Of a stretch of 50,154 nt of DNA, positions 8,120-15,748 are shown in pieces. The stretch comes from JBFELU01 sp041572755 (GTDB lineage Bacteria > Actinomycetota > Acidimicrobiia > Spongiisociales > UBA11373), in NCBI GenBank assembly GCA_041572755.1, contig JBFFRY010000021.1, positions 1 to 50,154 on the forward strand, in the 5' to 3' direction. Positions within the stretch are counted from its first letter, which is position 1. Each line of letters opens with the position of its first letter. Position numbers and translations under genes: made by a program. The notes below the pieces were generated by a model that was given only the letters and a program-made list of their open reading frames with translations, was not told the DNA's origin and did no database searches.

Positions 8120-9559
8120 TTACGGAGCGAAGCAAGGCGCCGAATAGTCGTACGCCGATGCCACCTGGCCGGTGAACAGGTCCGTCACCGGCTCGATGCC
8201 GCCGTTGGCGGTCGCCACCGGACGGTTGATGAACGTGCCGCGTGCCGCCGTGTCGTTGGCCACACCGTACGACTGCGAGGGCAGGATGCCCTGGAAGTCG
8301 ACCTCGGTGATCTGGCCCACCGCAGCGGCGATGCCGGCCCGGGTCAGGTCGCCGTTGGCGATGGCCTGCTCCAGTACCGCCTTGACGGCGTACTGATTCA
8401 CCCAGCCGGCGATGTAGCCGGGATCGGGCGCCAGACCGCGCGCCTCGGCCTGAGCACGCATCACTGCGTAGCCGGGCGCCTCGTAGTCCCATGAGGGATA
8501 CGGCGAGGTCTGGAAGAAGGCCGCCTCCAGCAGCGGCGCCAGCTCGGCCGCCAGTTCGAACAGCACCGGATGGAACGAGGGGGAGGTCCCCACGTACATG
8601 GCCGTCTGGTGCCCGGCCTGGAAGGTGCCGCCCATGACCTGGGCCGTCTGGGTGGGTCCCACCGTCAGGAACACCACGTCCGGCGTGGTCGACACCAGCG
8701 TCGCCACCGCCCCCTCGACGTCGGGAGCCGACGACGACATGAAGAACTCCGCCACCTGCTCGCCGACACCGGTCGCCGCGGCAGCGAACTTGATACCGGC
8801 CGCGGCGTCGCCGCCGTAGTCACCCTCGAACCCCACGGTCGCAAAGGTGAACGTGTCCTTGCCCTGCTGCTGCATGGCGCCGATCACGAACTCGTAGGCG
8901 TTCATCGCCTCGATGCAATAGGACGCCCCCACCTCGATGATCAGGTCCTGGTCGTACTCGGGGAACGAGAAGCCCGACCACCAGGTGGACACCGCCGCCA
9001 CCATGTCGTCTTCGGCGTAGGAGGGCAGGGCCGCCTGGGTGTGCGGAGTGCCCAGCGACTCCGCCAGCATGGCGACGCTGTCGCGGATCTCGTTGTACAC
9101 CTCGACGGTGACGGTCGGGTTGTACTGACCGTCGCGCACCGTTTCTTCACCGATATACACGTCGAAGCCGTCGACGCCACCCTCGGCGTTCACCACAGCC
9201 CAGAAGTCCTCGTGACCCCACACCAGGGGACGGCCGAAGATGGCGAACGGGCCGGTGAAGTCGCTGATGGCTCCCAAGTAGACACATCCGTTGTCGGGAT
9301 TGGCAGACCCGGGGCAGGGCTCGGCGGTCACGCCCACGTCGAAGGCGACCTCGGGTGCGGCCTCGGTCGTCTCCGGGGCTTCGGTCGTCGCCGGCGCCGC
9401 CGTTGTTGTCGTCGCAGCCTCGGTGGTCGCCGGGGCTTCAGTAGTCGCCGGAGCCTCGGTGGTGTCAGCGGCGTCGTCGTCGTCGCCACACGCCGCTACC
9501 ACCAGGGCAAAGGCGGTCAGCAGGCTGGCCACCATGAGCCAGCGTCGCCGTGATCTCAT
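8120..9559 (-). CDS. livK: Branched-chain amino-acid-type ABC transporter substrate-binding lipoprotein
   Basis: A 479-residue type I periplasmic binding protein (LivK/Peripla_BP_6-like). A basic, hydrophobic signal ends in lipobox VVAAC with lipidated Cys24, then an acidic DDDD patch and a TTEAP-rich low-complexity tether (residues 33-70). The binding domain begins near PGSANPDNGCVYLGAISDFTGPFAIFG. Although the fold is LivK-like, such proteins bind amino acids, amides, aromatic acids or other carboxylates. The acyl-CoA ligase in the same operon suggests an organic acid here. A GGGAGG ribosome binding site precedes the ATG. It is last in the operon and follows a hairpin after livM. Confidence 0.88.
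   Translation of the reverse strand: MRSRRRWLMVASLLTAFALVVAACGDDDDAADTTEAPATTEAPATTEAATTTTAAPATTEAPETTEAAPEVAFDVGVTAEPCPGSANPDNGCVYLGAISDFTGPFAIFGRPLVWGHEDFWAVVNAEGGVDGFDVYIGEETVRDGQYNPTVTVEVYNEIRDSVAMLAESLGTPHTQAALPSYAEDDMVAAVSTWWSGFSFPEYDQDLIIEVGASYCIEAMNAYEFVIGAMQQQGKDTFTFATVGFEGDYGGDAAAGIKFAAAATGVGEQVAEFFMSSSAPDVEGAVATLVSTTPDVVFLTVGPTQTAQVMGGTFQAGHQTAMYVGTSPSFHPVLFELAAELAPLLEAAFFQTSPYPSWDYEAPGYAVMRAQAEARGLAPDPGYIAGWVNQYAVKAVLEQAIANGDLTRAGIAAAVGQITEVDFQGILPSQSYGVANDTAARGTFINRPVATANGGIEPVTDLFTGQVASAYDYSAPCFAP
9350..9463 (-). repeat. TTEAP low-complexity tether in livK
   Basis: Imperfect repeats of Thr-Thr-Glu-Ala-Pro (residues 33-70) form the spacer between the lipid anchor and the binding domain. 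Codons vary between copies, so it is a protein-level rather than an exact DNA repeat. Confidence 0.8.
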
Positions 9560-9581
9560 CGTTTGGTTCCTCCCTTAGTCG

Positions 9582-9598
9582 ACCGGCGCGAAGCCGGT
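9582..9598. repeat. Inverted repeat between livM and livK
   Basis: ACCGGC and GCCGGT form a 6-bp stem around a 5-nt loop in the 67-nt gap between livM and livK. In the message it could protect or partly terminate the transcript, setting the binding protein level apart from the permeases. Confidence 0.45.
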
Positions 9599-9626
9599 AT
9601 CGCGTATTCCAACCTAGTGAAAACAA

Positions 9627-10832
9627 TCAGTACGAGAAGGGCCACGCCTTCCAGTAGTTCCTCACTCGGATCCAAATGCCGTACAGGCCCAGCGGTTCAA
9701 AGATCAGGAACGCCACGATCAGTGCCCCGAAAAGGAACTGCTCGGCCTGGAAGATGTCGAAAACGCCCCCACCCACCTCCTTGCTGATCACGAGATCGAA
9801 GACCGGAAAGCCGGCCAGCCACTCCACGATCTTGGGGAGAAAGACGACGAACACCGCACCCATGATCGAGCCGGAGATGGTGGCCACCCCGCCGATGAGC
9901 ACCATGGCGATGTACTCCACCGACATGAGGAGATTGAACTCGTCCGGGGTCAGCCGGGTGATCGCCGCCCACAGCAGCGCTCCGGCGATCCCGGCGTAGA
10001 AGGACGAGATCACGAAGGCGATCAGCTTGTAGCGGGCCAGGGGGATCCCCATGATCTCGGCGGCGATGTCGCGGTCCCGGATGGCGGCCAGGGCTCGGCC
10101 GATCCTCGACCGCGCCAGGTTCTTGGCCGCCAGCGCCATCACCACCAACAGGATGAAGCCGAGGAAGAACAGCTTCTGCTCCTTGGTCATGAAGAAGCCG
10201 AACACCTCGCCGTCCTGGTCGAAGCGGAAGCCCAGCAGGGACGCCTCGGCGGTGGGCCGGCCGTTGGTCCCACCGGTGAACCCGCTGGCGGTCTTGAAGA
10301 CGTGAGTCCCGAGGAACACCAGGCCCAGAGTGACGAAAGCCAGGTACAGGCCGCGCAGCCGGGTGGCGATCGGGGACACGATCAGCCCCGCCACCGCCGC
10401 GATCAGCCCCGCCGCCGGCAGCCAGATGCTCATGTCCAGGTTGTAGCCCACCAGGATGGTCGTCTCCACGGTCTGGCCGGTCTCGAGATCCATCACCGGG
10501 CGAACCACTTCGACGCCCCCCATGACGGCGGCGCTGAAGGCCCCCAGCCCGAGGAAGAACGCGTGACCCAGCGAGACCTGCCCGGCGAAGCCGGTGATGA
10601 TGTTGAGCCCGATGGCACCGATCGAGGCGAACACCGCGGTGATCGCCAGGATCATCATGTCGCGGGTGATCTGGATCGGGCCCAGCTGAGGCAGCGAGCT
10701 GTCGGGCCGTCCCTGGAGGCCCAGATAGATGACGAGTGCCAGGAAGAGGACGAACCAGAACCGCTGCACGTTGTTGCGGAAGATGGCGGTGTCGTGGCGG
10801 TAGTCGCCGATGAGGTTGGGGCGACCCCTCAT
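9627..10832 (-). CDS. livM: Branched-chain amino-acid-type ABC transporter permease LivM
   Basis: A 401-residue polytopic permease. It holds the family signature GLNIITGFAGQVSLGHAFFLGLGAF near residues 66-90 and the cytoplasmic coupling loop around SRIGRALAAIRDRDIAAEIMGI near 250-271. The ATG at 10832 overlaps the livH stop as ATGA, which fixes the start; the frame stays open further upstream but there runs inside livH. With LivH it forms the membrane channel, powered by LivF/LivG. A roughly 20-residue insertion near 95-115 (EVVRPVMDLETGQTVETTIL) looks like an extracytoplasmic loop. Confidence 0.93.
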   Translation of the reverse strand: MRGRPNLIGDYRHDTAIFRNNVQRFWFVLFLALVIYLGLQGRPDSSLPQLGPIQITRDMMILAITAVFASIGAIGLNIITGFAGQVSLGHAFFLGLGAFSAAVMGGVEVVRPVMDLETGQTVETTILVGYNLDMSIWLPAAGLIAAVAGLIVSPIATRLRGLYLAFVTLGLVFLGTHVFKTASGFTGGTNGRPTAEASLLGFRFDQDGEVFGFFMTKEQKLFFLGFILLVVMALAAKNLARSRIGRALAAIRDRDIAAEIMGIPLARYKLIAFVISSFYAGIAGALLWAAITRLTPDEFNLLMSVEYIAMVLIGGVATISGSIMGAVFVVFLPKIVEWLAGFPVFDLVISKEVGGGVFDIFQAEQFLFGALIVAFLIFEPLGLYGIWIRVRNYWKAWPFSY

Positions 10833-11734
10833 ACCCGCTCCACCTCCTTGGTTCCGAACAGCCCATAGGGCCGGACCAGCAGCACCACGAACATGATCAG
10901 ATAGGGCACCACCTGGGCGAAGCCGACACCGACCCAGTTGAAGTGCTGGGTCTGATAGACGCTCACCAGCTGCTCGATCACCGCCACCAGCAGGGCGGCG
11001 ACCAAGGCACCACCGATCGAATCCAGCCCCCCGATCACCACTACCGGCAACGCCCGTAAGGCGAACACGAAGTCGTTGACCCCCAGCGACCCGGCATTCA
11101 TGTTCACGAACGGGGCGGCGAGCACCGCCAGGACCGCCGCCAGAGCCCACGACAAGGCGAACACGGTCGACACCGACACCCCCTGCGTGAGCGCCACCTC
11201 CTGGTCGAAAGCCGTCGCCCGCATCGCCAAACCGATGCGGGTGTAACGGAAGAACGCCAGCAGCACCGCCACCGTCACCCCGGCAACCACGATCGCCGCA
11301 ATCCGCCGGTGGCCGAACACCAGCCCGCCCCAGTTGAAGGTCCCCAAACCCCACGGGTCGCTGGTGCCCTTGAGCCCGCCGCTCCCGTACACCGAGCTGT
11401 CCCCGGCGGTGATCCGCAGCATCACGTCGATGCCGATGGTCATGATCGCGACCGCAAACACGGGTTTCCCCACCATCGGGTGCAGGAAGAGCCGCTCGAT
11501 GACCACACCGGTGATGGCGGCGAGTACCACGGCGATCGCCACCGAGAGATAGAAGTTGAGACCGTTGTCGGTGGCGAACAGGATGATGTAGTAGCCGCCG
11601 ATCAGCATCATCGCCGGCTGGGCGAAGCTCAGCACCTGCATCGACTTGTAGATGATCACGAAGCCCAGGGCGAGCAGGGCATACACCCCCGCAACCGAGA
11701 CCCCGTTGAACAGCGCCTGCAGGAACTGGGTCAT
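10829..11734 (-). CDS. livH: Branched-chain amino-acid-type ABC transporter permease LivH
   Basis: A 301-residue permease with about eight hydrophobic segments. The N-terminus MTQFLQALFNGVSVAGVYAL is typical of LivH, and RYTRIGLAMRATAFDQEVAL around residues 188-207 is the coupling loop. The central ALPVVVIGGLDSIGGALVAA stretch is also family-typical. Its ATG shares one base with the ligase stop codon and its stop overlaps the livM start, so it is translated inside a tightly coupled operon. Confidence 0.93.
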   Translation of the reverse strand: MTQFLQALFNGVSVAGVYALLALGFVIIYKSMQVLSFAQPAMMLIGGYYIILFATDNGLNFYLSVAIAVVLAAITGVVIERLFLHPMVGKPVFAVAIMTIGIDVMLRITAGDSSVYGSGGLKGTSDPWGLGTFNWGGLVFGHRRIAAIVVAGVTVAVLLAFFRYTRIGLAMRATAFDQEVALTQGVSVSTVFALSWALAAVLAVLAAPFVNMNAGSLGVNDFVFALRALPVVVIGGLDSIGGALVAALLVAVIEQLVSVYQTQHFNWVGVGFAQVVPYLIMFVVLLVRPYGLFGTKEVERV

Positions 11735-13587
11735 CAGTACATCGACTCGATCAACTCGCCGAACCGATCCTCGATGATCGACCGCTTCACCTTCTGGGTG
11801 GCGGTGAGCTCACCGTCCTCGTGGTCGAGTTCCTTGGTGAGCAGCCGGAACTTCTTGATCTGCTCCACCCGGGAGAACTTTCCGTTGGTGGCGTCGATCG
11901 CCTTCTGGATGAGGGAGACCACCTCGGGCTTCTCGGAGAGGTCCCGATAGGTCGTGTGGGGAATCCGCTTCTGCTGAGCCCACTCGCTGGTGACGTCGAA
12001 CTCGATCCCGATGAGCGCCGTGAGGTACTTGCGCTGATCCCCGATGATGATCGCCTCCTTGATGAACGGGGAGGTCTTCAACGAGTTCTCGATCTCCGAG
12101 GGCGACACGTTCTTGCCGCCTGAGGTGATGATGATGTCCTTGATGCGATCGACGATCTTGATGTGGGTCCCGTCGACCCATACACCCACGTCGCCGGTGT
12201 GCAGCCATCCCTCCGAATCGAGGGCCCCCGCCGTCTCCTCCGGCATCCGCCAGTAACCCACGAAGTTCCCGGCGTGACGAGTGAGGATCTCACCCGTGGC
12301 CTCGTCGAGCTTGAGGCCCATGTCGGGGTAACCCTCACCGACGGTGCCCAGCTTGATGCGTCCCGGGGCGTTGCGGGTGGCGATCCCACAGTTCTCCGTC
12401 ATCCCGTACGCCTCGTGGATCGGGGCCCCGATCGACATGAAGAACTCGAGGATCTCCGGGGCGATCGGCGCCGCCGCCGAGACGGCGTAGCGGCACCGCC
12501 GCAGGCCGACGCGCTCCCGCAAGGCACGGAACAGGAAGACCTCGCCGAGCGCCGCCAGCGCCCGGGTGAGGGCCGTGTGCCTCCCCTCCCGTTTCACCAG
12601 GGTGCGCCCGATGTAGCGCGCCGCCCTGAGCCAGATGGCGGCGTTGACCTTCTTGAGGCGGGAAGCCGATGCCAGGCGGACCTGGATGGCGGCGTGGATC
12701 CGCTCCCAGATGCGGGGCACGCCCTGGATCACGGTGGGGTTCACGTCGCGCATGTCGGCGACCAGCGTGTCCAGCGACTCCCCGAAATGGATCTGCGCCC
12801 CCGACCAGACTCCGAAGACCACGGTGAACAGCTTCTCGTAGATGTGACACAGCGGCAGGTACGACACCAGCATGTCGTGGGGTCCCGGCGACGGCGACAC
12901 GATGCCGGAGTCCGAGGTGAGCGCCTCCCCGGCGTACTGAAGGTTGCGCACGGTCAACATCGACCCCTTCGGGGGCCCGGTGGTGCCCGACGTGTACACG
13001 AGGTAGGCGAGGTCCTCGGGGGTGGCCTCGGCCATGCGCCGCTCCACGGCATCGGGGAAGGCCTCCCGGTGCTCCCGCCCCGCCGCCATGAAGTCGTCCC
13101 ACGACATGAGGCGGGGGTCGTCGTAGGCGTCGACGCCGCGGTGCTCGACGAACACGATCCGCTCCAGCGTCGGGAGCCGCTCCGCCGGTATCTCGAGCAC
13201 CTTGTCCGCTTGCTCCTGATCCTCGACGATGAGGATCCGGGAGCCGCTGTTGGAGAGCAGATACTCGACTTCGGCAGTGGGGTTGGTGGGATAGAGGCCC
13301 ATGCAGGCCGCCCGGGCCGCGATCGAACCCAGGTCGGTATACACCCATTCCGGCCGGTTCTCCGAATGGATGGCCACCCGGTCCCCCGGCTCGATTCCGA
13401 GGGAAACGAGGGCGTGGGCGAAGGTGTCGACCCGGTCCCAATACTCCGCCCAGATGATCTCGCGCCAGATGCCGCGGTTCTTCACGCGCAGGGCCACCGC
13501 ATCAGGCCGGGTCTCGGCATGCCCCCGCAGCAGACTCGCCGGGGTCATCGTGCCGACGGCAGCCGGTGGTGGAGCGGTCATCGTCAT
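11734..13587 (-). CDS. AMP-dependent acyl-CoA ligase inside the liv operon
   Basis: A 617-residue adenylate-forming enzyme of the long-chain acyl-CoA synthetase class. It activates a carboxylic acid with ATP and joins it to CoA. Visible motifs are the AMP/P-loop YTSGTTGPPKGSM (residues 198-210), YGMTENCG, and LHTGDVG with the following KIVDRIKDIIITSGGKNVSP hinge region. It most resembles FadD15-type ligases, but substrate cannot be read from sequence. GGAGG precedes the ATG. The stop and start overlaps with livG and livH show it belongs to the transport operon, suggesting vectorial activation of the imported acid. Confidence 0.9.
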   Translation of the reverse strand: MTMTAPPPAAVGTMTPASLLRGHAETRPDAVALRVKNRGIWREIIWAEYWDRVDTFAHALVSLGIEPGDRVAIHSENRPEWVYTDLGSIAARAACMGLYPTNPTAEVEYLLSNSGSRILIVEDQEQADKVLEIPAERLPTLERIVFVEHRGVDAYDDPRLMSWDDFMAAGREHREAFPDAVERRMAEATPEDLAYLVYTSGTTGPPKGSMLTVRNLQYAGEALTSDSGIVSPSPGPHDMLVSYLPLCHIYEKLFTVVFGVWSGAQIHFGESLDTLVADMRDVNPTVIQGVPRIWERIHAAIQVRLASASRLKKVNAAIWLRAARYIGRTLVKREGRHTALTRALAALGEVFLFRALRERVGLRRCRYAVSAAAPIAPEILEFFMSIGAPIHEAYGMTENCGIATRNAPGRIKLGTVGEGYPDMGLKLDEATGEILTRHAGNFVGYWRMPEETAGALDSEGWLHTGDVGVWVDGTHIKIVDRIKDIIITSGGKNVSPSEIENSLKTSPFIKEAIIIGDQRKYLTALIGIEFDVTSEWAQQKRIPHTTYRDLSEKPEVVSLIQKAIDATNGKFSRVEQIKKFRLLTKELDHEDGELTATQKVKRSIIEDRFGELIESMY

Positions 13588-14420
13588 TCGGTACCTCCGG
13601 TGGTGGCGTGCTCCTCACCCAGATAGGCGCGGACCACATCGGCGTTGCTTTGAATCTCTTCGGGGGTGCCCTGGGCGATCGGCCTGCCGAAATCGAGTGC
13701 CAGCACTCGATCGGCGAGGTCCATCACCATGCGCATGTCGTGCTCGACCAGCACGATGCCGATGCCGAGCTCGCGCTTGATGTCGGTGATGAACCGGGCC
13801 ATGTCCTCGGTCTCCTCGACGTTCATCCCGGCGACCGGCTCGTCGAGCAGCAGCACCTTGGGCTCCATCGCCAATGCCCGGCCCAGCTCGATGCGCTTCT
13901 GGATGCCGTAGGGGAGCATGGCGACGAACGACTTCCGGAACGCCTGGATCTCGAGGAACTCGATGATGCCTTCGACGATCTCCCGGTTGCGGGCTTCCTC
14001 CCGCGACGCCCGGCCCATTCGCAGCATGGCCGCCACCGTTCCGTAGGCGATGTGCTGGTGACGGCCCAACATGAGGTTGTCGAGCACCGTCATCTGGGGA
14101 AAGAGCTCGATGTTCTGGAATGTGCGGGCGATCCCGAGATCGGCGATGCGGTCGGGCCGCATTCCCAGGAGATCCCGGCCCAGGAAGTCGACCGAACCCT
14201 CCTGGGGGTGATAGACGCCGCTGATGCAGTTGAAGATCGAGGTCTTCCCGGCCCCGTTGGGGCCGATGATGGCAAAGACCTCCCCGTTGGCGACGGTGAA
14301 CGACACCCCGTCGATCGCCTTCACCCCGGCGAAGGAGAGATGGACGTCACCGATCTCCAGAAGCGGCTCCCCGGGGACACCTCCCCGAGGCAGGATCTCG
14401 CTGAGCAGGCGGGCCCTCAC
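13584..14420 (-). CDS. livG: ABC transporter ATPase LivG
   Basis: A 278-residue ATPase if the GTG at 14420 is used, which forms a GTGA overlap with the livF stop; a GTG at 14429 adds three residues. Walker A GPNGAGKT, the LivG-type signature LPYGIQKRIELGRAL in place of the usual LSGGQ, Walker B VLLLDEP and a switch histidine in VEHDM are all present. It energises LivH/LivM together with LivF. Its stop overlaps the ligase start. Confidence 0.92.
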   Translation of the reverse strand: MRARLLSEILPRGGVPGEPLLEIGDVHLSFAGVKAIDGVSFTVANGEVFAIIGPNGAGKTSIFNCISGVYHPQEGSVDFLGRDLLGMRPDRIADLGIARTFQNIELFPQMTVLDNLMLGRHQHIAYGTVAAMLRMGRASREEARNREIVEGIIEFLEIQAFRKSFVAMLPYGIQKRIELGRALAMEPKVLLLDEPVAGMNVEETEDMARFITDIKRELGIGIVLVEHDMRMVMDLADRVLALDFGRPIAQGTPEEIQSNADVVRAYLGEEHATTGGTE

Positions 14421-15202
14421 GAAAGCCACCGCTTCTTACGCCGATAGTGCTTGATCTCGGCGAAGGACTGGACCTCTCCCTCACCGTGCAGGCCGAGGTA
14501 GAACTCCCTGACGTCCTCGTCCTGCAGCAACTCGGCCGCCGGCTTGTCCATCACCATCTTCCCCGTCTCCATGATGAAGCCGTGATCGGCGATCTGCAGC
14601 GCCATCATGGCGTTCTGCTCCACCAGGAGCACCCCGGTGCCCTGGTTGTTGATCTCGACGATGATGTCCCGAATCTGCTGCACCAGCAGCGGGGCCAGGC
14701 CGAGGCTGGGCTCGTCCAGGAGCAGATAGCGCGGCGCCGACATCAAGGCCCGGCCGATCGCCAGCATCTGCTGCTCGCCGCCGGACAGGTAACCCGCCGT
14801 CGCCTTGGAGCGCTCCTCGAGGATCGGGAACAAGCCGAAGACCCGCTCGAGGTTCCCTCCGGTGTTGCGGGGATCCGTGTGGGCACCGAGCCGAAGGTTC
14901 TCCTCCACGGTCAGCTCCGCCAGGATGCGGCGTCCCTCCAGGGCCTGGCTCACCCCGAGCTTCACGATCTTGGCGGGTGCCAGGTGGTCGACCTTGCGGC
15001 CGTCGAGGAGGATCTCACCCTTGGTGAGGTCTCCGTTGTGGACGTCCAGCAACCCGCTGATGGCCCGCAGCGTCGTGGTCTTGCCGGCGCCGTTGGCTCC
15101 GAGCAGCGTGACGATCGAACCGTCGGGAACGTTCAGCGAGATGCCACGAAGAACCAAGATGACGTCGTGGTACACGACCTCAAGATTCTTCACCTCGAGC
15201 AC
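14417..15202 (-). CDS. livF: ABC transporter ATPase LivF
   Basis: A 261-residue ATPase starting at a GTG (MLEVKNLEVVY). Walker A GANGAGKTT, signature LSGGEQQMLAIGRALM, Walker B YLLLDEPSLGLAP and VEQNA match LivF. It is the first gene of the six-gene operon. GGGAGGAAGG lies about 10 nt before the GTG, a slightly long spacing, and a TAGCCT -10 candidate lies 31 nt upstream. The C-terminus has a roughly 20-residue basic extension ending KHYRRKKRWLS. Confidence 0.92.
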   Translation of the reverse strand: MLEVKNLEVVYHDVILVLRGISLNVPDGSIVTLLGANGAGKTTTLRAISGLLDVHNGDLTKGEILLDGRKVDHLAPAKIVKLGVSQALEGRRILAELTVEENLRLGAHTDPRNTGGNLERVFGLFPILEERSKATAGYLSGGEQQMLAIGRALMSAPRYLLLDEPSLGLAPLLVQQIRDIIVEINNQGTGVLLVEQNAMMALQIADHGFIMETGKMVMDKPAAELLQDEDVREFYLGLHGEGEVQSFAEIKHYRRKKRWLS

Positions 15203-15233
15203 TGAGGCTCGCCTTCCTCCCTCGGGTGGCGCC

Positions 15234-15239
15234 AGGCTA
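15234..15239 (-). promoter_or_regulatory. Candidate -10 of the liv operon
   Basis: TAGCCT on the minus strand sits 31 nt before the livF GTG in the 75-nt gap after moaE. It would give a leader of about 25 nt containing the GGGAGGAAGG ribosome binding site. I see no good -35. Confidence 0.35.
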
Positions 15240-15277
15240 CCAACCGCAACTGGAGCCTGCTCAGGGGGCGGTGCCGG

Positions 15278-15736
15278 TCAGGCGTGCTCCCGATCCTCCC
15301 TCACCCATTCGGCGCCACCGGCCCAGTGTTCCTTCTTCCAGATCGGGGCCCGGCGCTTCAACTCGTCGATGAGGTAGCGGGCGGCGGCGAAGGCATCGGC
15401 CCGATGCGCCGAGCTGACGGCTACCCCCACGGAGACCTCCCCCACCTCCAGCGATCCGACTCGGTGCACCGTCGCCGAGCGCAAAACCGGCCACCGTTGG
15501 CGGGCTTCGGAGACGATCTCGGCGATCTTGGGGACGACGACTTCCCGATACGCCTCGTACTCGAGGTGGGTCACCCCGGTACGACCCGGCGAATGATCCC
15601 GAACCGTTCCGAGAAACAGCGCAACCGCCCCGGCAGCGGCATGCGCCACCCAATCGACCAGCCGGGAGGCTTCGATCGGGGTCTCCGAGACTTCGATGTG
15701 ATGGGCACCGACGTCGGGTATCACGGGGTCGCTCAT
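15278..15736 (-). CDS. moaE: Molybdopterin synthase catalytic subunit MoaE
   Basis: A 152-residue MoaE, the usual length. It adds sulfur, carried by MoaD, to cyclic pyranopterin to make molybdopterin. Family residues are visible: GAVALFLGTVRDH (residues 36-48), LEYEAYREV, HRVGSLEVGE and the active-site PIWKKEHW with Lys134/Lys135. The ATG at 15736 has AAGGAT a few nt upstream; a longer frame from 15775 would run into htrA and lacks support. No moaD or other Moco genes are in the window. It starts 12 bp from the divergent htrA start. Confidence 0.92.
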   Translation of the reverse strand: MSDPVIPDVGAHHIEVSETPIEASRLVDWVAHAAAGAVALFLGTVRDHSPGRTGVTHLEYEAYREVVVPKIAEIVSEARQRWPVLRSATVHRVGSLEVGEVSVGVAVSSAHRADAFAAARYLIDELKRRAPIWKKEHWAGGAEWVREDREHA

Positions 15737-15741
15737 AGAAT
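15736..15741 (+). promoter_or_regulatory. -10 box, leaderless htrA promoter
   Basis: TAGAAT overlaps the divergent moaE start codon and is followed by 7 nt and the htrA GTG at 15749. No ribosome binding site lies between, so htrA mRNA should begin on its start codon. Confidence 0.6.
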
Positions 15742-15748
15742 CCTTGCC

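Noticed and set aside
9350..9463. TTEAP repeats as a phase-variable DNA repeat
   Set aside because: The DNA units differ in codons and length, so slippage-based switching is unlikely; it is a protein tether.
12163..13626. 487-codon plus-strand frame
   Set aside because: Antisense shadow of the acyl-CoA ligase gene with His/Arg/Asp-rich composition.
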